Assembly (NCBI GenBank): GCA_033239525.1
Contig: BSYO01000034.1
Coordinates: 3,472,001 to 3,536,000 of the forward strand
Source of the DNA: Nepenthes gracilis
Lineage: Eukaryota; Streptophyta; Magnoliopsida; Caryophyllales; Nepenthaceae
Length of the DNA stretch: 64,000 nucleotides
Direction: 5' to 3'
Shown here: in pieces, positions 57,761 to 64,000 of the stretch
Numbering within the stretch: the stretch's first letter is position 1
Layout: every line of letters begins with the position of its first letter
Program-made: the position numbers and the translations under genes
The notes under the pieces: generated by a model
What the model saw: the letters and a program-made list of their open reading frames with translations, nothing else
What the model was told of the DNA's origin: nothing
Databases searched by the model: none

Positions 57761-58482
57761 AAGTGTCCCACTTTTTTTACAAAAGTGACACTTTGCATTG
57801 CTTCCCTTCTTTTAAGTCCCTGTACCAGAATGAGACTCCTTTTCATTTAATGATCCAGTCTTAATGTTCTCTCTTTTTCTCTTCTTCTTTTCTTTACCAC
57901 CGTAACCCGTTAAATTTATTGAATGAATTTCTTGTTATTTGAGTTTTGCCTCCTCTTGAACCAACATGCTTCCCAATTCATTAACATTCCATTTATCTTT
58001 GATAGTATTATAATGAATTTAAAAAGATCTGTACTGAGGGGGAAGAATATTCATTATAAACTGAATAAGGAAAGATTCATTCACATCCATATCAAAGGCT
58101 TTGAGTTTGGCAGCCAAATTAGTCATCTCAAAAATGTATTCATGCATTCCTTGAGTACCATCAAATTTCATGATAGTAAGTTTTACCATCAGTGTTCCAG
58201 CAAGAGGACTTATCCCAGGTCGAAAACGATTTTCAATAGTTTTCAGTAAGTCCTTAGCATTTTCAGTTTCAGGAAGTGTAGACTTAATATTATTTGCCAT
58301 GGTCATTCTCATAAATATCATACTTATTCTGTTCGATTTTTTCCATGCTCTAAAATAAGATTTTTTCTCATCACAACTTGAACCAGTAATAACAGTTGGC
58401 TTATTAGATTGTAATGCAATATCAAGATCCGGTACACCAAGATGAAACTGGACTTGCTCAAGCCAATCGAAAAAACTAGTTT
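57740..58482 (-). pseudogene. Copia gag, 5' end interrupted
   Basis: The minus-strand frame reads FFDWLEQVQFHLG near 58470-58430, RMTMANNIKSTLPETENAKD and KFDGTQGMHEYIFEMTNLA to 58019, typical of UBN2-type Copia gag. A zinc knuckle follows near 57800-57750, split by an extra A in an A-run (C-H-F-C-K, then H-F-K-N-D-C in another frame). At its 5' side the frame is cut at 58487 by the Tat LTR; the missing first codons lie at the inverted segment (see 59129-59877). Confidence 0.85.
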
Positions 58483-58487
58483 CATTG
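58483..58487. other. Target-site duplication CATTG (left)
   Basis: CATTG lies immediately left of the Tat LTR start TGATGGG. The partner copy is found, reversed, at 59873-59877. Confidence 0.75.
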
Positions 58488-59128
58488 TGATGGGTACAGT
58501 ATAACCGGCCCAGAAAAAAACTGCTTAAATCGCTTCGTCTTATCTAGGTGGTTGTCACAGGTAGTTTTGGGCCGGTGGTTATTATAAAAAAAAATAACCA
58601 CCTCCACATTTAAAAGAGGATCCTCATCTGAAGAAGGAGGAGGGGGAGAAAACCGCGAGGAAAACCTTCGAAAACCTCCAGAAAGGGAGATTAGAGAAAT
58701 GGTCAAAGAGGTGCTCTATCTCAGGGAGAAGGAGGCCAGCCCTCCATCATCCCAAGGGGCCAAGACAATTTCTGGGAGGCCGATCCAAATGATCCCCATC
58801 TCCCTCCAAGAGATTCCCTTCCTGTGATATCCCTCCTGAGGCATACCTTTAAGCCGTTCATCGGTTGAACATAACAAAACACTCCACCCACCAAATATAC
58901 ATCATCTATTTATCTTTCTATATTATTGGAAAGACTTCTGACTTGAGTTTCGGAGGGTTTACGGTGGGAACAATTCCCACCGTCCCCTTTGACGTTTCGT
59001 TTTTAGTTGTGTTGCGCAGGATTCAGGTTTGAAGCTATGGAGGACGAATCCGCGTCAGATCAACCAGTAAGGAGATTCGATTTGCGGCCCCTGATCTGTA
59101 GGATAACCTGTATTCCTGGCACGCAACA
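58488..59128 (+). repeat. Tat-type solo LTR in the Copia gag
   Basis: 641 bp, from TGATGGGTACAGTATAACC to GGCACGCAACA. It contains TTTAAAAGAGGATCC near 58610 as a promoter-like box, a GA-rich leader, TTTCTATATTATTGGAAAGA near 58914 and a GTGGGAACAATTCCCAC palindrome near 58962. No primer site or gag follows. The last ~175 bp are repeated inverted at 59878-60053. Confidence 0.75.
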
Positions 59129-59877
59129 AATATAATATAATATATATATATTTGTTTTATGTTAATTTAATATGATATATTAATGTAATATAATATATAT
59201 ATTTGTTTATATATTATATTATATATAAAAGTAATTGTTTATTTATTCAATATCTGTAATTTATTTATTTATATGATGTGAAATTTAAATATGTCATTGT
59301 ATCATGATTATGTGCTATGTGTTTAAGTTTTGTATAGATATTATTTGTGATATTGTACAAAGTAATTGTGATTGAATATCTATGTAATGATTTAGACTGG
59401 TAGCTACCAAAGTGGCCCGACTAAATAGCTTTATAGATATTAAATCATAGAATAGAAAATTAATATAGTTATCCATATATTAATTTAATTACTTTGTAAA
59501 TTTAAAGTGTTACAATTTTTCAATCAATAAATATTATGGTAGACTCAAAGGTGTACCAACTTCTACATGATTGATTAATTGAATAGGATGATTAATAAGT
59601 ATTCATTATTTCAAATAGGATCCTGGATACCCAAAGGTAACATACTTATTTAAATTTTAGAATATTATTAATTATTTCTGTAAGTGATTGGGAATCACTA
59701 TAATAGTTAATTAAGGTGTTATAATTACACCCAAAGGTGGATTATAATGACGCTGTTTATGTTTTATGTTCCTCATATTTTTTAATTCAAAGCATTAATA
59801 TTGAACATATTAATTTATTACAGTATCTGTTCCAATTTCGCTACATTCTCACGCTTCTTCTATTTTGATATTCAATG
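59129..59877 (+). other. Inverted piece of the Copia leader and gag start
   Basis: AT-rich, 749 bp, between inverted Tat LTR arms. Read on the plus strand it has the look of a Copia leader (GGTAGCTACCAAAGTGGCCC near 59400, ATACCCAAAGGTAAC near 59628, an acceptor-like TTTATTACAG near 59813) and then an open stretch that ends CAATG at 59873-59877. Flipped back, it would rejoin the gag at 58482 in frame and put CATTG on both sides of the LTR. It is therefore a locally inverted segment of the Copia element. Confidence 0.65.
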
Positions 59878-60055
59878 TGTTGCGTACCAGGAATACAGGT
59901 TATCCTACGGATCAGGGGCTACAAATCGGATCTCCTTGCTGGTCGATCTGACGCGGATCCGCCCTCAATAGCTTCAAACCTGAATCCTGCGTAACACAAC
60001 TAAAAACGAGACGTCAAAGGGGACGGAGGGAATTGTTTCCACCGTAAACCCTTCT
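59878..60055 (-). repeat. Inverted Tat LTR end (partial)
   Basis: About 176 bp equal, with roughly a dozen differences, to the reverse complement of 58950-59128: TGTTGCGTACCAGGAATACA, ATCAGGGGCTAC, CAGGATTCAGG and the TTCC...CCGT hairpin remnant. The LTR is truncated where Tat pol sequence begins. Confidence 0.88.
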
Positions 60056-60057
60056 AA

Positions 60058-61395
60058 CAGCGTTCGGGGCCGTCGCATTAATACCACACCTAAAATGAAA
60101 ATTGTAACACCATACGGTGTGGGCGAAGTACTGGGTGACCAAGTCACTATACGGACATGCTAATGTCCCAAATCGCCTCTAACGACAGCACTAGAGCGGT
60201 AGGAGAACTTAACCATCGAAACAAAACAAACCTGCAGCAAGCGCAGTCTGGTGAGGCAACCGACCTAATTCCACTGAATTTGGAAGATCCAGAAAAGTGC
60301 ATACGGATCGGCGGCTCACTCATCAGTGCACTGCGCAAAGAACTGATCACATTCCTGTGATGAAACACTGACATCTTCGCATGGACTTCCACTGACATGC
60401 CTGAGATTTCAGACAGGGTAATTGTCCACAAGTTGGGTCTCAACCCAGACCGAAAACTAGTTAAGTAGAAGTAGAGAAACCACTCAGTAGAAAAGTTGGT
60501 CGCCATCCGGAAGTAAGTAAAGAAACTGCTGGATGCTAGATTCATCAGAGAGGTCCAATACCTTAATTGGCTCTCCAACGTAGTCCTAGTAAAGAAGAGC
60601 AGCGGAAAGTGGAGAATGTGTGTCGATTTCACCAACGTTAACAAAGTCTGCCCAAAGGATAGCTTTCCTTTATCCAGGATTGACCTGCTAGTAGACTCGA
60701 TGTCCGGGTATGAGTTGTTGAGCTTCATAGATGCCTATTCGGGCTATAACCAGATTCGGATGAGTCCGAAGGATGAAGAGCATATCTCGCTCATGACAGA
60801 CCAAGGGACTTACTGCTATAAGGTGATACTCTTTGAACTGAAGAATACAGGAGCCACCTACCAACAGCTGGTAAACAAAATGTTTGTGAAACAGATCGGC
60901 CACAATATGGAGGTGTATGTTGACGACATGCTCGTCAAGAGCAAAATCATAGGCGACTATATCCGCGATCTAGTAGAGTCGTTTGAGATGCTCCGTGAGC
61001 ATCAAATGAAGCTGAATCCGACTAAGTACGTCTTTGGGGTAGCCTCGTGAAAATTCTTACGTTTTATCGTCTCCCAATGAGGGATCGAGGCAAACCCAGA
61101 TAAAATCAAGGCCCTCGCGGATATGGCTCCCCCACGAAGCATCAAGGATGTCCAACGACTGACTGGACGATTGGTAGCTTGGTCCCGCTTCCTGGCAAAG
61201 TCAGGTGACAAGTATCAGCCATTCTTTAAGGCTCTAAGGAGAACAAAATCAAACGGTTTCCAATGGATGGCAGATTGCCAGGCGGCCTTCAATGAGTTGA
61301 AGTAATACCTGGCTAGCCTACCATTACTAACGTCGCCTAAGGTCAGCGAAGAGCTATACCTCTACTTGGCGGTGTCAGAAGTATCCCTCAGCTCG
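60058..61395 (+). pseudogene. Tat protease tail and reverse transcriptase, broken
   Basis: It starts inside the protease fold (HLKMK, TPYGVGEVLGDQV near 60085-60140), then LNLEDPEKCIRIGG and the pre-RT region (ITFL then an IFAWTSTDMPEIS stretch, with two stops at 60358). The RT frame 60616-61050 has MCVDFTNVNKVCPKDSFPLS, LLSFIDAYSGYNQIRM, TYCYKVILFELKNTGATY (FELKN where FGLKN is usual) and YVDDMLVKSK near 60915. The thumb (VQRLTGRLVAWSRFLAKS) is near 61150. Stops lie at about 60465, 60516, 61050, 61078 and 61305. It is the same lineage as 12998-23033, older, and lacks gag. Confidence 0.88.
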
Positions 61396-61966
61396 TCCTT
61401 ATGCGCCAGGACTCCGATACCCAACGGCCGGTCTACCATGTGAGTACAACACTGACCGGCCCAGAGACGTGCTACCTGCGCACTGAAAAGTTGGCCTTAG
61501 CTCTCATATTTTTCGCACGAAAACTACGGCCCTACTTTCAAGCACATCACATCATAGTTCTCACTGACCAACCTCTGAAGAGTATACTCCAGAAACCTGA
61601 TGTTTCTGGACGGTTGGAGAAGTGGGCTATCGAATTGGGTGAGTTTGACAATGAGTTTTCGAATGAGTTTGACATTGTCGAGACCATAACCACAGTTTTC
61701 GAAGAGCAGCCCTTAAAGAATGTGAAACAGCACATGGAGGCTCCAGAATGGGTACTCCATGTAGATGGATCATCCATAGACATGGGCAGTAGAGTAGGGG
61801 TGGTCCTCACGACCCCTGACGGGTTTGAGGTGAAATACTCCCTTAGACTCGACTTTTCGACCACCAATAATGTTGTCGAGTACGAAGCCCTACTAGCCGG
61901 GTTAAGATTAGCAAAAGAACGCTCAGCCAAGCGACTGGCTATTTACAGTGACTTCGAGCTTATAAT
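61396..61966 (+). pseudogene. Tat RNase H, truncated by an LTR
   Basis: The open frame from 61401 reads PVYHVSTTLTGPETCYLRTE, FARKLRPYFQAHHIIVLTDQ, then LHVDGSSIDMG (first Asp), VVEYEALLAGLRLAKE (Glu) and AIYSDFELI (Asp). It stops being Tat-like at 61966, where AT-rich DNA starts. The catalytic residues up to the break are intact, unlike the copy at 17531-18396. A duplicated NEFSNEF near 61660 reflects a small tandem duplication. Confidence 0.88.
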
Positions 61967-62278
61967 GCCCCGATGGTTTGACTCGAATTATATTGAATTA
62001 ATATAGTAATTAATACATAAAAATATTGATATTAATAAATATTATAAATAATAATAATTATGAAATAATAAATAATAATAAATGGAAGTAAAATACATGC
62101 TAATAAATATTAATAATAATTATTAGAAATAACTCATAATCATAATAATTGTTATAAAATAATAACTGTGGATATAATGACAATAAATGTAATAAAAAAA
62201 TTAAATAATTAATAATAAAAATATATTAAAATATATTCATTAATAATAATAAATATATAAATAAATAAATAATAATAA

Positions 62279-62387
62279 ATATAATAATAATAATAATGAA
62301 TAATTATGATAATAATAATAATAATAATAATAATGATAATAAATATATTAATAATAATGATATAATAATAATGATATAATAATAATG

Positions 62388-62452
<65 letters not shown>
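62279..62452. repeat. (AAT)n microsatellite
   Basis: Long, partly interrupted AAT run; the purest part is about 62384-62450. Frames of poly-Leu or poly-Ile on the minus strand come from it. Confidence 0.95.
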
Positions 62453-62453
<1 letters not shown>

Positions 62454-62663
62454 TGAAAATAGAAAGGGAAGGGAAACAGGGAGAGAGAGAGAGGAGCAAA
62501 TGAAGAACGAAGGAGAAGGACGAAGAAGGAAGGAGGAAGAGGGCGGAAAGAAGGAGAGAGAGAAGAACGGCGCGGCAAGGAGGAAGTAAATCGGACGCTC
62601 GAAATGGAAAGATTGGGCAAACCCTAACCGGCCCTTCCCTTTAAATTAAGATGGCCGTAGGGT

Positions 62664-62970
62664 TTGAGAGGAGGAGGTCGAGCGGAGAGGGAGAGCGGAG
62701 TGAGGCCTAGTGGTTGTCTTGCCGCGGTGTTGTGTCTGGTTGCCGTCGCCGTCATTGTCCGAGTGGGTTTCTGCCGTCACCGACATCAATCGGTACCGGC
62801 CAAAGATCCCAAATCTGAAGCCGAAGCAGAACAAAGTCACCGAAGCCGTCGCTGTTGCCCATTGCTGCCGTTGAAGCCGTCGCCGTTGCCGATCGCTGCG
62901 GTTGAAGCCGTTGCCGTTGCCGTCGTCAGTTGTGCCGCCGTCGCCGCAAATCCTCGTCGCCGTTAAACCC
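62664..62970 (+). other. GC-rich leader of the LTR with a repetitive frame
   Basis: GCCGTTGCCGTC-type repeats give a 100-codon frame at 62664-62966 with Ala/Val bias. By its place in the LTR and by analogy with the CCG-rich stretch at 47600-48060 it is probably untranslated LTR leader, not a host gene. Confidence 0.5.
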
Positions 62971-63499
62971 TAACCGTCTCTGTACAACAGGCAAGTGAAT
63001 CCCGTCTACTGTCATTTCTCCTCTAATTGCAAGTGAACCTCTACTGTCAATTCTATTCGAATCGCAAGTGATCTCTTCTTATTGTCGTTCTCTTCTTGCA
63101 TATAAATTCGATCCTTCACTTCCTCAATCTTCATGATTGTTAATTGAAGTTGGGTATATTGTGGAGATGGTGTGGAAACTGTGGAAAAGTGAACATTGGG
63201 AAAACAGAGTCCGATTTCTGGGATGCAGGTTTCGAAAACTGTTCATGGGCTTCAAGTAGAAATTGAGGGCCAAAATTTATGAGTTAACAATTCCCCAAAT
63301 CTTATTTGTTGAATGTGAAAAGAAAGGTTAGGACTTTCATTCATTTCGGTAGAAATCCGTTGGAGGCACCAGAACAGAGCCTCGTGCTCTGTTCGTATAT
63401 TTGGTATGGCTTCGGCAACGTGATAGGCCTTAGAAGAGGGTATGTCATTCGTCTTCTGCGGTACACATACGTGTATGTGTAGCCGTGAAGCTGCTGAGT

Positions 63500-63900
63500 G
63501 TGGGACGGTGTGTGTGTGTTGTAGCTGAGTGCGTGAGCTGTGTGCGTGTGTGCAGCAGAAACAGGTGCGTGATGGCTGTGTGTGCGTTATGGGCTGGCGT
63601 GTTGTGTGTGGGCCGTGGGCTGGGCCTGGTCGTGCATTGCGTGTGTGTGTGTGTGTGTGTTGATTGTGTTTGGTGTGTGTTGGGCTGGGCCTGGGTAGTG
63701 TGTGTGTTGATTTTGTGTGTGTGTTGGTGTGGGCTGTGAGCTGGGCAAATTGGTGTGAGTGTGTGTGGATTTGGATGGCAGGATATGTGAGGGGATATAT
63801 ATATATATATATGTGTGTGTGTGTATATATATATGGATATATGTGTGTGTGTATATTAGATTGTGTATGTGGGTATATATATATATGTATGTTAATATTT
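63500..63900. repeat. (TG)n and (TA)n-rich tract
   Basis: Interrupted GTGTGT runs (purest 63639-63660) with GGGCTGGGCCTGG motifs, then TA runs at 63797-63835 and 63874-63885. The 248-codon minus-strand frame at 63252-63998 is a His/Thr-rich product of these repeats and not a gene. Confidence 0.85.
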
Positions 63901-64000
63901 GAAAGTGCTTTGTATAAATATATATATAAGTGGGAATGTATAAGTGTGTATGAATGTAGATGGATAATGAAAATATATGTATGTTTATGTGTGGACATAT

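Larger units (their letters stand above)
61967..64000 (+). repeat. Tekay-like long LTR, runs off the window
   Basis: It starts TGCCCCGATGGTTTG at the break in RNase H. It has the same build as the tandem array LTRs read on their sense strand: AT-rich start, (AAT)n, GA-rich block, GGGCAAACCCTAACCGG near 62613, GCCGTCGCCGTTG-type GC-rich leader (62730-62970), then TG-rich and TA-rich parts. Sequence identity with those LTRs is not obvious, so it is a different family. The far end and target duplication lie outside. Confidence 0.5.

Noticed and set aside
62209..62620. Poly-Leu and poly-Ile minus-strand frames
   Set aside because: They are translations of the (AAT)n microsatellite and the adjoining GA-rich block.
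63252..63998. 248-codon minus-strand frame rich in His, Thr and Tyr
   Set aside because: It is the reverse of interrupted TG and TA repeats inside an LTR; the composition explains the lack of stops.
1..64000. CRISPR arrays, operons, prophage or bacterial systems
   Set aside because: Repeats are LTRs, minisatellites and microsatellites; genes are plant and retrotransposon types with plant-type intron and LTR signals.

Overview
The window is a repeat-dominated stretch of a flowering-plant nuclear genome, probably a eudicot. AT-rich intergenic DNA is packed with nested, decayed LTR retrotransposons: Ty3/Gypsy of the Tat (Retand/Ogre-like) and Tekay-like chromovirus types, and Ty1/Copia of the SIRE type and a second type. 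Only one convincing host gene is present, a small LysM-domain protein at 34799-35206 (+). Two 100-N runs (6308-6407, 27597-27696) are assembly gaps. No rRNA, tRNA, CRISPR array or prokaryotic feature was seen. All lineage names rest on recognising protein motifs by eye, not on a search.

Layout. 1-2744: 3' parts of two long Gypsy LTRs. 2745-5186: decayed minus-strand Tat pol. 5187-6307: unassigned. 6408-12180: an old, broken Tat region (integrase, two antisense-ORF remnants, an AT-rich insert, LTR tail). 12998-23033: the best preserved Tat element, with 5' LTR, primer-binding site, gag, protease, RT/RNase H, integrase, a 42-bp minisatellite, an antisense ORF with a putative 71-bp intron, a polypurine tract and 3' LTR. 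It is inactivated by several stops and frameshifts. 23034-29734: AT-rich DNA, an unassigned GC-richer block with degenerate tandem repeats, and two LTR-like pieces. 29735-34018: a minus-strand SIRE-like Copia element bounded by an ATATT target-site duplication, with gag remnants only. 34799-35206: the LysM gene. 37540-42169: a very decayed SIRE LTR, a transposon-protein-like remnant and a long solo-type Gypsy LTR.

42900-60055 is a nest. A minus-strand Copia element (3' LTR ending at 43457; pol and gag 54827-58482) holds an 11-kb minus-strand Tekay-like insertion (43573-54573) bounded by CAAAT duplications. That insertion is a tandem LTR-internal-LTR-internal-partial LTR array. The Copia gag is interrupted near its 5' end by a Tat LTR (58488-59128). 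The second copy of that LTR's target duplication now lies inverted at 59873-59877, which indicates a 749-bp inversion between inverted LTR arms. 60058-61966 is Tat RT/RNase H, cut off by another Tekay-like LTR that runs off the window at 64000.

No undescribed cellular system was found. The most informative signals are structural: the inversion with its displaced target-site duplication, the spliced antisense ORF, and the tandem chromovirus array.
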